The translations under genes were made by a program, and so were the position numbers. Of a DNA stretch of 64,000 nt, positions 23,801 to 36,737 are shown piece by piece (the first letter of the stretch is position 1; each line of letters begins with the position of its first letter). This DNA comes from Xylona heveae TC161. Taxonomy: Eukaryota > Ascomycota > Xylonomycetes > Xylonales > Xylonaceae. Under the pieces are notes generated by a model. The model searched no databases. It saw nothing but the letters and a program-made list of their open reading frames with translations, and had not been told where the DNA came from. The stretch covers positions 2,103,511 through 2,167,510 of the forward strand of contig NW_017264194.1 of assembly GCF_001619985.1 (NCBI RefSeq), read 5' to 3'.

Positions 23801-25176
23801 GGGGTGAGCTGTAAAAGCAAAAGCTCCGATGGCGAAGTCGGTACAGCCCGCGTCTCACCTGGCCCTGCCGAAGTGTCAGAAAAAGTCTTGCTTCAATTCT
23901 TGGCAAAAGCGGGCAAATAAGCTTCGAATATTTCCAGGGTATGCATGCCTGTCGGTATCGACTCTGCAGCCGTCATCTGCTTCACTTCCATGTGTTTTGA
24001 AGATCTCTAGAACAGTCGCGGAGAAAATTTCGGCCCTTTGATCCAAGGTGCGGCCCCTTCGAGACGAGCTAGCTATTCCCGCCATGTGTCCAATCAAACC
24101 TGGTGCCGGAGCTCTTCATCCACAGAATGGAAGGGAAAAAAGGAGTAACGGCAACGGGAGGGAAAGTCAAGCACCTATCAATTTTTTTTTGGAGATTCGA
24201 TTTGAGATCAGAATTGCATGGTGTCGTATAGTAATGATAATTGTCGTAAAAATAGGGATGGTGGCCCACGTACAGCGGTAGTAAGTTGCTGGGTGGTGAA
24301 AAAGCATCCCAACAGGGGTCTGACCTTAGGCGCGCTTTACCCATGCGAACAACACAACCAGCTTCTGTGGTCCCAAACACTACTGCAGATTGCCGATACA
24401 AGCACGACTTTATCCATGTAACTATTGTCCTCTCATGTCAAGACAAAATTTGATAATCCTCGGCATTCCGGAAGATCTTCGGAGGCCGATCAATGATCTA
24501 GAACGTTTTATTTGTAAATGCTTTGAACCTTGTGGAACCAAATTTCTGCAATGGACCATACTGCTCTGTAAAGAAAGTCTGCAACAACGCCCATTGGCTT
24601 GGGCAGTCATGCCCTGGATCGCGTCAGGCTGTGGGAAATCCATGCTGATAACTGATAATCTGCATGTCGTCGAGCAATTTTCCGATATGGAAATCAGGAT
24701 GAGTTGTGCCGTTGACGCAATCACGACTCACGACGCCCTGTTTTGAGAGGGCCAGGTAGCCGAACGAAAAAGGCATGAAATCGGACCCACCCCAATGCGG
24801 GTATCATGTTCAGGAACATTTGATCTTTGAGATTCTTGACTCAAAACATCAATGGCGAAGTGAAATAATGCTTAAAATATGTTCAAAAGTTTTGTGTAAC
24901 GGGCGACAAGGTGTATCATCCTACAGGCATTAAATCCGATAACTAAGATTTATTTGCGAAAATATACCTCGGCCCATTCCCTCTCCGATATCGTATCCCA
25001 GGAATAATCAGCTTAGAAGTTTTCAGATTGAATTTACTGACACCTATTCCTTATTCAGTTGCTTTAGTATTTCTCTGTGTTCTGGTTACAAATTCATTGA
25101 TCATCCCTGCCCTTGAAAGAGAACGAGTGGCTCCATTACAGCCAATGAAGCCCCATATTGATTCAGACACACATTA
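20816..25176. other. 4.4-kb stretch without a recognised gene
   Basis: It includes the FKBP12 promoter side and the 3' side of glaA. Frames of 60-140 codons exist (for example 21936-22361 +, 24390-24746 +) but have no recognisable motif or plausible splicing. A short ATG frame at 22598 (MSSELGVPPLRSV) stops after 33 codons. GA-rich tracts lie near 21060-21115 and 22360-22460, and a G/T homopolymer near 21430-21450. No transposon hallmark was found. Non-coding or lineage-specific transcripts cannot be excluded. Confidence 0.4.
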
Positions 25177-27319
<2,143 letters not shown>

Positions 27320-27477
27320 GATTTGCGAGCCCACTCCGGTGATAAGAGGCAAGAGAGGAATGCTCAAATGCGTCGCGGAACAATGTGCGCAAGCTGGACG
27401 ATCCTCATATAAAAAGGAGTTTGAGAAATAAATCAAAACACTTCTGCTTGTCCTAGTCCATAGAGTTTATGGAAGCT

Positions 27478-27498
27478 CCCCACCTTGCCAAACCCCAG
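27478..27498 (-). promoter_or_regulatory. pair of CreA-like sites upstream of glaA
   Basis: Read on the glaA strand, ccccac (27478-27483) is GTGGGG and ccccag (27493-27498) is CTGGGG. Both match SYGGRG, the consensus of the carbon-catabolite repressor CreA, which often binds paired sites. They lie about 160-180 bp upstream of the start codon. The match is short, so function is inferred. Confidence 0.4.
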
Positions 27499-27611
27499 AG
27501 AGGGGTCGGAGTTGGTTCACGATTGATTTGGAACAAGTAGTTGCGAAAGGTTGGGTCACGGTTCATCAGATGCGTAAACAAGGGTCATCATCGAAGTAAC
27601 TATTCCCATCT

Positions 27612-27625
27612 CGGCAGATTATAGG
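27612..27625. promoter_or_regulatory. AmyR-like site upstream of glaA
   Basis: cggcagattatagg fits CGGN8AGG, within the CGGN8(C/A)GG consensus of the Zn2Cys6 amylolytic activator AmyR. It lies about 290 bp upstream of the glaA ATG, a usual distance. A chance match is possible. Confidence 0.4.
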
Positions 27626-29046
27626 CCTGGGAAAGGAGACGCAATAGGTCCCTCATCGATGACAACAAACACGTTGTGAACATTTACGTTGGAGATGGTG
27701 GCAGAGAAGACGTTGTGCGGGGCGACCGATTGGGTAGCGGACCCTGTGTATGGCCGCATAATTGTAGACATTGGCGTAGATGGCGGAGCCAGTTTCAAAT
27801 ATCAAGGCCAGGTGACTCGCCGAAAATGACACTGGAGACTCGCAAGCTCACCTCACCCTGCCCTGCTCTGCGATAATAAGCTAGTAAGACAGCATTGTGA
27901 GAAACCAACCCACGAAGCCTTCGCGCAATGGTATTGGAGGGTATTGGGGGAAAGGGGGAGTAAACTCAAACACTGTGCCTTGAATACCTCGGCCCGCAAT
28001 CCCAGGAACAGTCACACCTTCCCAGTCGAAAGAAACCGGCAAGGGTTGCTGGTAGGCCCTGTTCCTTTCATTTCGAACCTTCGCAGTGGGGTGAGTCTAC
28101 TGGAAACCAGCATTGGATAATATTGCGGGGAAGCCGTGTGAATCCATAGCTGGCCGTCCCCTTCCACTAGCGTATCAACTTGGTGGTTTCTCAGCCGAAA
28201 GAAGAGACGGCTTAACCTCAGTTCCGTCCTCTACTAGGTACCTACTACCTTAGGTATATCAATAAGATTAACGGGGTGAGATATGGTGAAAGGCGCGGGA
28301 GATGAGAAAAGGTAAACGATTCGTGTATACACAAGTTCATCGCACCTTCCCAAATAGTTGTTTGTCTTGTTTCCGTAATCTCTTTTTCATTCTGCCGCGT
28401 GGCGCTCAAACATGTTTGGCTCTTGATTGCCGAATATGGTGATGTCTCCGGAGCCGGTAAGCCCCCGGAATCCTCGTATGAGTGACATACGAACTTTCAC
28501 TCCAGGCCAATTCCGCGGACTCGTGCTATCTGTCAGCTCATTCGCCGTGATGGCAATTTTAAAACAAAAGCTGCCAAACATTGCGATGTTACAATTATCA
28601 ATGTTGTTAGTGAAGGGGGTCACGTAAGTTTCTTCATCTGAGCGTGCAGAAAAATTACGAAGAGGCAGAAAGATTTTTTCGCCTTCCAACTTATATTTTC
28701 ATATCAGGCGTCTGTGAACTAAGCCAGCCATAGGCTTCTGACGCTCACGGAACAGGTACATTGAGAATGCCAAAGTGAAAAAAGACAGTTTTCATTTTGA
28801 AGCGCGAAGCCATTGCAAATGCCAAATCCAGAAACATGACCCTAGACAGTGCCGAAAAAAAAAGCCTCCATTGTGAGAATTGAGTAAAATAAGGAGGCAC
28901 CTAAGAAAAGAAATGAATCAAAAGAGACTTTCGCTGTTTTGCTCGAGGAACTTTTGCTGTTTGGACCATTGCACAGCAAAATCGTCTTCTTTATTTTTCG
29001 AACTGGACCTATTCGTGGAAGGAATCTTCTCCGAGATAGTCGAGAT

Positions 29047-30043
29047 TTAACGGTCATCCAGAAGCGGGGCCCGTTCACGGTCTTCGCTGACCACCTGGCC
29101 CTGCTGTCTGTATCGAATCTTTTCTCCAAGCGCTCCAGGAAGAGAGATGAGGATGGTCATGATGAACAAAAGAGCCATAATGACAAAGGCAAAGATCCAC
29201 TGGAACGCAATGACATGGGTCAAGAACTGGGCAACACCCAATGCTATTGATGAATTAGCCAACCCGATCGTACAAATTTACCGCCGAAAATCTTACCAGC
29301 TGCAAGCACACTGAGCGCGAAGCCCATGGTGTAGTCCTTGAATGCAATCAGATAGAATCCTCCATAGACAAGGATACCCCAGATTGCAATATTTGCGAGG
29401 ATGCGAGCAGGCAATGTATGCGCATTGACCATGGCCGCTCCAACCCAAAAGAGGGCGACATAATTGAAAGCCAGGGGGCCTGAGACAACGGGGATATGGA
29501 TCAGGCGGGGTAAGGTGGAGTGACGGAAATACAGAGCAGTTAGATTGAAGAAGTTGATGATGAGGATGAGCTCAGCGATCCAGAAATGAGAGCGCACCCA
29601 AAGCATCACAAAAGCAAAGTAGAACAAGTTATTGAAGATGAAATGGCTGCCGACATTGGCGGCCGCATTGACGGCGTCAGTGTTAGAGCTGAAGAGGTGC
29701 CACACATAGCCCAACTGGAGAACGAAGAGTACAATCCAGTAGATGCTGGTGATAATGGAGTTCAGCGCAAAAGGCGTGTGGCGGTGGTGGTTCTGACCCC
29801 AAATGGTGTGGCGATGGTGGCCATCGTGGGGTTTGGCGAAGGTATAATGAACCGTGACGATGACCAAAAGCAACCAAGAAAGGGTGGTGAAAATTTTGTA
29901 GGCAGTGATGCTACGTCGAGAATAGTTTTCTCGAGTCAAAAAGGGGTTGACTGCGGTATTACTTTGATCAGCACAGAGACAGGAACAACAGGGCAAAACT
30001 GAAATCACATACCAGAGTGTACCCGGTCGTGCCAAGTAGTCAT
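29047..30043 (-). CDS. DUF1774 multi-pass membrane protein
   Basis: Exons 30043-30013, 29950-29297 and 29243-29047 join in phase to 293 residues; introns are 62 and 53 bp. ATG 30043 begins the short first exon (MTTWHDRV), which runs into NPFLTRENYSRRSITAYKIF. About seven hydrophobic segments follow, including FTTLSWLLLVIVTVHYT, SIITSIYWIVLFVLQLGYV, FYFAFVMLWVRSHFWI, ILANIAIWGILVYGGFYLIAF and VIAFQWIFAFVIMALLFIM. A His-rich loop (PHDGHHRHTIWGQNHH) lies between the first two. The tail is SEDRERAPLLDDR. This matches the conserved fungal family DUF1774, whose function is unknown. The acidic PLLDD ending could be a sorting signal (inference). Confidence 0.88.
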
Positions 30044-31129
30044 GATGTCTGCAGACTTGGATGTCACAGTGAGCTTTGGGAAACCGATGATAGAGATGAG
30101 TGCAACTGGAAGAGCAATGAGCTTGCAAACTTTGCCTAGGAAATGATGTTGTCGTGGGGTGGATGGCGATAATTGAAATCGTGGAAGAAATGGTAGTGGG
30201 AGCGTTTTGGGGAAAAACAGGGCATCTCTCTCATCGCCTACCTACCAATGCAACTACAGCATTACAGTATTACGCCGTCGCGTCGTTCCCCGCCACAGGG
30301 CCCTTGGCGCGTAACTCCACCGTTCCTACTGACAAGCTACGTAAAGGAAGGAGCTAGTCATATCCAGCTTTTCCTCCTTTGAGCTAACCGTCATAGCTGA
30401 CGTCGGGGCCAAACCTCAACCCATCACGTGGGTTAGTTGGCTGATATTTTGCACAATAAATCAGACAACCCCTTCCAGGGCTTTTCTCATTGTTATGGCC
30501 AACGAAACAAATGGGTGAATTACTCGTATTGAACCATGGCGAAATGCGGGGGGCGGGCCATGTCCGAGCCCTTGGCGAGCATGTCGGGACGACAACAACC
30601 CCACCTTTGACCTACTCGCTCCCTCCGCTTTACTGTCTCGACAGAGAGCGCGTGTTCTATGATCGGAGGCCATACCCAATGCTCCGAGAAGGGCTTAAAA
30701 TCAAAATGACGACCACCTAAAGTGAACACAATAACGCCCATGAAACTTGAGGTTTGACTATATCATCATTGCTTGGACTTTTTGTTTACACTGCTTCGTG
30801 CAGGAACCAAATCGGACAAATACTTATGACATCATTCCCTTATGCTCCACCGCGATTTCCCAGGTTCTCCACCAGTATAAAACATATAACATAAATTCGT
30901 CCAATATTGAAAGCTCCAATAGCGCACCTTTAAAAATTGTTGTTTTGGGGAGCTCGACTTTAAATAAGTACTGAAGAGTTTGCAAGGACTGACGGTGTAT
31001 ATAAAAAAAAGACACTGGTTGATACAAAAAAAAACCCGAGATGCTCCTATTTTCAACTGGGTCAATGAGCGCGGCCCTTTTTTTCGACTGTCATTTACAT
31101 CTGAGAAGAAGCTTACTATAGAAGGAAAC
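30044..31129. other. intergenic, no gene recognised
   Basis: It holds the upstream flank of the DUF1774 gene and the 3' flank of the SnoaL-like gene. Only short frames without protein character occur. Confidence 0.45.
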
Positions 31130-31513
31130 CTAGGCGTCGAGCCTATTATCGTTCTTGATTCTTTGCACATCTTTACTTCTGATGAGGAGACCCGTCTCAT
31201 CGAATGTCATCATATCAATGGAGTCCTTTTTCACTCCATTCGGGAGGCCAGATATCTCTGAGAAGAGCCAGACACGTCTACCATCGACGACCGAATTGAT
31301 AATGTCTAGCTGAAAGTCTGGCATGAATTTGCAGGCCTTTTCCCAACCAGCCAAGAAAGCCGCTCGACCAAAGACGGGTGGCCGGTCGTCGTGATAAAAT
31401 TCGGACTGTTCATGGATAAAAAACGAGACAGTTTCGAGGTCTTTCTTATTGAAAAGAAGTTGCATGATTTTCACCGCACGAGCTCTTAGCTCCTCGGGCG
31501 TGGAGACTGCCAT
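31130..31513 (-). CDS. SnoaL/NTF2-like domain protein
   Basis: Single-exon frame of 127 residues from ATG 31513 (MAVSTPEELRARAVKIMQLL). An ATG-less extension upstream was not used. Its size and pattern fit the NTF2-like cone fold: N-terminal helices, a central FYHDDRPPVFGRAAFLAGWEKACKFMPDFQLDI segment given here in its key parts (FGRAAFL, FMPDFQLDI), then VVDGRRVWLFSEISG and DMMTFDETGLLIRSKDV. Members act as small polyketide cyclases, hydratases or unknown binding proteins, and the sequence alone does not choose among them. No biosynthetic cluster adjoins. Confidence 0.7.
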   Translation of the reverse strand: MAVSTPEELRARAVKIMQLLFNKKDLETVSFFIHEQSEFYHDDRPPVFGRAAFLAGWEKACKFMPDFQLDIINSVVDGRRVWLFSEISGLPNGVKKDSIDMMTFDETGLLIRSKDVQRIKNDNRLDA

Positions 31514-32134
31514 TTCATAGCTGGGGTATAAGGTTCTGGAGATCAACATAGATTAAAACAATGCTTGCTCAAGTTCGACTCTGGCTGGTACACCGCACGC
31601 TTCTGAATTGGCAAGGTATTTTATATTTGTTTCCAACCAATTCTTCTGTTGAAAACCTGGAGATAAGCTCCACAGTCTAAGAGCCCTCAGCGATGAAATT
31701 GCACAAATTGATGAAGTGGAGCTGGTCCTTTGCTGAAGATGCTCAAGTGAGCATTTCGGCTCTCGGTGTCTTACGACCGAATGGTACTTTACATTGCTAA
31801 GAGAAAACACGCGACAAAAGGTACCTCATTCGGTATCCATTTCAGCTTGCCGCCTCGTCCGAATCCCACAAGCGTTCTAGAAATCCACATTCAATTATTG
31901 CTACTTGCAATCTCCTCAGCTTCGGGTGTACTGTGAATTGCAATTGATCTCATTTTATTGGACGGAATGGCGCGGAAGGGCATCTGAAATCACTTTAACT
32001 TGCATAGGATTCCCTGAAACGTATCGCTAATTTGACATTAGACTTGGGCATCCCTCGGCACCAAGTCGATGCTTGAATCTATTACATGAGTTAAACATCC
32101 GAAAAGATAATCTAATCACACCACGCCCCAAAAT
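31514..32134. other. intergenic, no gene recognised
   Basis: It holds the promoter side of the SnoaL-like gene and the 3' flank of the aminopeptidase gene. An 85-codon frame at 31810-31553 has no protein character. Confidence 0.45.
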
Positions 32135-33467
32135 CTAGTCAAAATCCGCAAAGGCAAGCTCATATGCCAGTCCAAGAGTGAGACGAGCATGCTGAAGCAT
32201 GTGGTCAAAGCTCAAATACTCTAGTCGGTCATCGGATGTGTGAATCTTCTTATCCGAAAACTTGAAGTCGGACTCAATCACAAAGGCCGAGGGATATCCA
32301 GCTTTTGAGGCCGAAGCATGGTCAGAGCATGCATAACCGCACTTCGTAAGGACATATGGGATGTCGCAATACTATCTTAAGTCAGCTTGCCATCTAGTCA
32401 CGGGAGAAGCTAAAATTCGAGACATACTTCGGTGATGACTTGCTTGATGAACTCTGTCAACCCCGGATCAACATAATCCGTGATGACGCCGACGCTTTCA
32501 GGTTCACCAGCATCAAGCGTCTTTTGAATATATCCGGTCATGTCTTGTTGGAGCATTGCCTTCACGTCACGGCCCTGCTTTTCATAAGCGGCAAAGACAG
32601 CCTGGCTGCCTAACAGCCCGCCCTCTTCGGCCGAGTACCAGTGAAACTCCACCGTATTCTCGCCCTTGCCCTTGACAATATCCTCGGACTGCAACAAAAC
32701 TCTCAGAGCCTCCAGAATGGTCACCGTTCCACTTCCATCGTCATCCGCACCGGGTGCTGAAAGGATCGAAGGGAGAAAGAGGTTGATGCTGTCTTGATGC
32801 GCTCCAATCACGACCGTCTTGTCAGTCTTTCCTGGGATCTGAGCTATCACGCTGGGCTGGCGCCACGGATGGTTGAAAAGCTCGACATGCGCTCCGTACT
32901 TATTCGCTCCCGCCGCAGAGATGGTCTGATTGACCTGGCTGTACAGCCAAGCTGCCGATTCGGCGCCATACGAGGACTTATAGTACCTTGTGTGGAACGA
33001 GGTGAAGTGCTCTAAATTCTTGTGCATGTGCTCTTTGGACAGGTTGTTCAGAAGCGGCACAAGGCTATCATTGTGAACTGGCCTTTTCGGAAACGTCACG
33101 GTAGCTTTGGAGGAAATCGATTTTCCCAAGTCAACCGTTTCCGTTATGTCCATAAAATTCACGCCTTTCTAGAATGCGACCCCAGCAAGTCAGTTCATCT
33201 TAGTCGGCTCACAAGAGATCCACAAAAAGACACCGAGGCATGCGCTCAAGCGTTGAACAACAAGGCAATGCGAAAACCTACCCTTCTCAGCGCCCATTTC
33301 TCGTCCTCGGTGATCCATCTCGTTTCACCAGGACCGAGCTCGATCAGGAACTTCTCAGTAGCCGGAAGTCTCTCATCCTGAAAGACCGCTTGATTCGGCT
33401 GCTGAATCGCTATAGCGGTGACAGTAGAGGCAACGCCTCCCAGCGCCAGTAACGATGCTAACTTCAT
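32135..33467 (-). CDS. lap1: secreted leucine aminopeptidase, M28 family
   Basis: Zinc exopeptidase that removes N-terminal residues (Leu preferred) from peptides outside the cell. Exons 33467-33282, 33168-32428 and 32371-32135 join in phase 0 to 387 residues, the usual length of fungal Lap1. ATG 33467 gives a signal peptide ([18 protein letters not shown]), followed by a propeptide up to about residue 75. The di-zinc ligands of the M28 fold are visible: His in VIGAHQDS, Asp in [11 protein letters not shown], Glu-Glu in [12 protein letters not shown], Asp in QQDMTGY, and His in KKIHTSDD. The Cys pair in KCGYACSDH is also kept. The short introns lie where a normal gene would have them, and nothing is broken. 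Confidence 0.93.
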
Positions 33468-34254
33468 AATGACTTGAATGGTGTTTGATGACTGGGGAAA
33501 GCTCGATCAAAGCGCAAGATAGTCAGCGGCGACACTAGCAGTTGTCGTCTACTACTTAATGTAGAGCGCAATGCAGTCCCTGGGTCACGCGAGAGCTAAC
33601 CAGTAGATTGGGGATGGCCCGATAAGATCGCGCTTTAGAGACCAGACCCGAGAGTGACAGTGGTAGCGGGGGCGGAGCACGCGCCACAACTGACATCAGA
33701 GAGCGCGTGAGTAACTCTGTACAGAGGTATATATTGTACTGGCATCATTGGCCTGTATCTAGTGTTGCCAGAAAAGGTTTGAGAGAAAAAATTTAGTCAA
33801 GTGTTCGATTCACTTGAACCTCTGTAAACTTCTACATGTTCATTTCTCTTTGATAATGGCTTTTTCCTACTTTGGGCTGGAGTGACTCAGGCTCTTTGGC
33901 TCAGCCTTCTGGTGGGGATCTACTTATCAAGATCCCGACGGGCGTGCCGGAAAGAGCCGCGATGATTGGATCGGTTAAGTGATTAACCCTGCCTGATCCG
34001 GTTCTGTAGCCGCAGCTTGGATGACTTGGGGATGAAGCCTGGAGACGAACTGGCTCTTATCCGCACAATCGCGCATCACCCATTGCCATTTAAACCCCAA
34101 CATAGACGAGACGTCTTCTGCATATCCTGAGCCTCCAACTCCTTTGGCATTGACTGATCACAGTCCGTTCTCTTCTTCGGACCTGCAATTCGCGACGGGG
34201 AACCTGGAACAATCCGCCACATCCTGGCCTTATCAATAAAGTCGTCTTCTCATT
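33468..34254. other. divergent promoter region
   Basis: This is the intergenic space between the aminopeptidase (minus) and R3H (plus) genes. A TATA-like tatatattgta lies near 33727-33737. A motif gagtgactcag near 33881-33891 resembles an AP-1/Gcn4-type TGACTCA site, which would fit amino-acid control of a peptidase; this is inference. No gene was found. Confidence 0.4.
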
Positions 34255-35410
34255 ATGGCTATCCTTCCGAACCCAGAGACCCATGAAGACGGGAATGCTA
34301 CCGCTACCCCATCCCCAGGACCAAGCCGGCTAGAAATCGAAACTTGGACTGAACAAGCTACCGAAGCCCTGCAGAATGTCATCCTCTCCTCACCGGCTCC
34401 CGCTTTTCATGGCTCTTCAGTAGCCTTAACCATTCCCCTCGACGAACCGACTTCTAATCGAGTGAGATTGGAAGCCCCGCCTCGGCCGCAAGCATACCCG
34501 GATACACCTCTCAGACGTCATAGCCACATTCGACGAGATAGCCTGAAGCGCCGGGAGGCTTTACTCAAGGGCAAAGAAGGCAGTCGCCGTCGACAGCGAT
34601 GGGAAAACGGTATGTCGTCTCTCTTTGGTCATCCATAGCTCAGTCTGGGAGTTGGCGCTCATATGATTTCACTTCAGACCGTCTGTTGAACAATCCTCAT
34701 GCGCAACCCCCATTGCCAAGCGACTGGGAGGTTCACCCAACATATCCTCGGCATGCTGTGCCATATTACCTTGCGCCCCTCTGGGACGAGAAATTAGCCA
34801 GGGACCACAAGACCAAGAACGACACAAAAGGTGAAACGACCCAAAGAGAGGATAGTCTTGGCAAGATCCCCAAAGAACTCCGGGAGAAGTTCAAGCGGGC
34901 ACGGGGCGCGAAGAGTCTACTGGAGGCGTTAGAGCGAGAGGTGAGGGCTTTTGTCGAGGAATGGGAGCAAAAGAAGAAGCATTCTGCTCACGATGATTTC
35001 GGCGACCTGGACTCTGAAGACGAGGAGATCGTCTTTGTTGGCCGTAATGGCCAGATGAACGACATGGCGTCGTCCCGGGCTAGCTTGGATGAGGTACCAG
35101 CACATCCTGAGAGGCTAGTCTTCGAGAGTCTGGCGGATGATCATGGTGCAAGCTTTGGGTGAGTAACAACGCTCCCTCACATCCTATTTTCTTCTTTTCC
35201 TCCCGAGTGTAGATGATTCTTTGGAGCTAACCCTGTTCTAGTCGATGGCTTGTGCACTCTATTGCCAGCTATTACGGTTTGCGAACTTGGTCCGTCACTG
35301 TAGGAGATCCAGCCCGTCGAGAAGCCTATGTTGGGATCAAAATGGATCGTGTCCGGACAGAGACGATCCGCCCGGGATCTCTACCACGCCCATTATGGGG
35401 CTTGGTATAA
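34255..35410 (+). CDS. R3H-associated / R3H-domain protein
   Basis: Exons 34255-34609, 34678-35158 and 35242-35410 join in phase to 334 residues. ATG 34255 opens a Pro/Thr-rich N-terminus. Next come a basic region (RRHSHIRRDSLKRREALLKGKEGSRRRQR split across positions 34520-34600) and DRLLNNPHAQPPLPSDWEV, matching the R3H-associated N-terminal family. Then come a Lys/Glu coiled-coil stretch and an acidic patch (LDSEDEEIVFVG). The last exon has the R3H-like core, FGRWLVHSIASYYGLRTWSV followed by a REAYVGIK strand. R3H modules bind single-stranded nucleic acid, so an RNA- or DNA-linked role is inferred. The family's exact job is not known. Confidence 0.82.
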
Positions 35411-36118
35411 ATATGGTTTGGTTTCAATATCGCATAGTAACCAGACATCATTCATTCAAATCTTGTCCTAAGTTCGTTTAGATTTAGGTTTAATTGATAG
35501 AGGGGCATATATATCTCCATTAGAAATCAGACAACATGTGTCGTACTCCTGCATTGATTGATATTCACAATCATATTCTTTTTTCCAATCGTTCTCTACA
35601 AATCACCCTAAGCTGTGCCGCAAATGTAATCACCTTATAGAGCATTTCTCCACAAATTTCCCCCAAGACATATCCAATCACTGGTCTCCCTTCAAAACCA
35701 TAGACCTTACTGTGAAAGATCGCAGCACGCTTCAAGCAAATACCGATTAGATTCAATAGCTAAGACCCCTCTTTTAAAGTAGATTCCATATTGGGGATCA
35801 ACAGCCCAGGTCACTTTTTTTAACTATCTTTGAGTGACGTGGAGTGAATTTCTTCATGGCTTCACTCAAGAAGCAGCTTCTCTAAAGAATATATTTCGGG
35901 AGCATATATAGGTAGTTCTTTACCCCCGGCCCTCTTGTGCCTCTCCCTTCCCTTTCAAAGTATTTTTCACCATTCCTTTTTTCCCTGTGTCTGAATCTCT
36001 GATCATTCGTGATTCCCTGAGTCTGCTAACTTGCATGATATATAACGATGCAATTATATGATATGTCTTCATTACAATTTGATGAAGTACTTGTATTCAA
36101 ATGTTTTCATGTTAAAAA

Positions 36119-36289
36119 TTAACGCTCATTCAAGTGTTTTGTTCGCTTGATATAAAGACATTGAATTTTACAACTGTTACAGTTACACTCTATCCTTTTC
36201 AAGCTTTCCAATACGTCTTGATGGATTTTCTTGTGCTTTGGAAAATTGATCTGGATTGCTGCGCGGCATGGTGCACAGGTCCATGACAT
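36119..36289 (-). other. 56-codon micro-ORF with zinc-finger-like Cys/His pattern
   Basis: It runs from ATG 36289 to TAA 36121-36119. It reads MSWTCAPCRAAIQ, then KHKKIHQDVLE, then ECNCNSCKIQCLYIK. The first part gives C-X2-C-X10-H-X3-H, close to C2H2 spacing. The second is a dense Cys cluster (C-X-C-X2-C-X3-C) followed by His. It could be a short real protein, an exon of a larger unmodelled gene, or a decayed zinc-finger gene. No flanking exon was resolved. Confidence 0.3.
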
Positions 36290-36482
36290 TCTAACTGTCT
36301 TACCGTTCTGAGACTTTGAAGGTTTTCATTGTTCTGGCCACTGCTGCACCGTACGATATTTTGTGCTCTCGTCGCCGAAAACTACGCCGAAAACCTTAAT
36401 TCCTAAGCTGTCCAAGGCTCCAAAAAGCATCTCTTGCCTGGGAATCTATATTTGAGTATGTTACGCAAAACAAGTGTCTTCT

Positions 36483-36608
36483 ATGCCGCTGGCAGCATGC
36501 ATTTTGCTGCTTCTCGAGAAAAAGAAGAAACAGAATTGCATATTTTGCGAGAATAGACTTGTGGCTCGACATATTAATGAGAAACATGTTTCCACAATAG
36601 CAGTCTAA
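36483..36608 (+). other. 41-codon micro-ORF with C2H2-like finger
   Basis: It runs from ATG 36483 to TAA 36606-36608. It contains a Lys-rich run, then NCIFCENRLVARHINEKH, that is C-X2-C-X7-H-X4-H with the RHINEKH ending common in C2H2 fingers. It may be a remnant or exon of a zinc-finger gene. Low confidence. Confidence 0.25.
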
Positions 36609-36737
36609 AGAGTCTACTTGTCTAGACTTAGCAACAAATGAAATTTAAGAGAAGATTACTGGAAAGTTTGGACCATATATAAAACATTACAGGGCTCTAA
36701 ACTCATGGGGGTATGATACAAGTTTCCAGACGGATAT

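Larger units (their letters stand above)
27320..29046. other. glaA upstream region and DUF1774 3' flank
   Basis: Beyond the promoter sites near glaA, I find no secure gene. A TATA-like tttatatga on the minus strand near 27405-27415 could serve glaA. A 100-codon minus frame at 28689-28387 (NFSARSDEETYVTPF) has fair protein character but no recognised family and no resolved upstream exon, so I do not call it. Confidence 0.4.
35411..36737. other. intergenic with zinc-finger-like micro-ORFs
   Basis: This is the space between two converging genes. No gene of normal size is present. Two short frames with Cys/His spacing like zinc fingers occur: minus 36289-36119 and plus 36483-36608 (listed separately). 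Confidence 0.45.

Noticed and set aside
28387-28689. 100-codon minus-strand frame with fair protein character
   Set aside because: There is no recognised family, no secure start, and no in-phase upstream exon. It is left as a possibility only.
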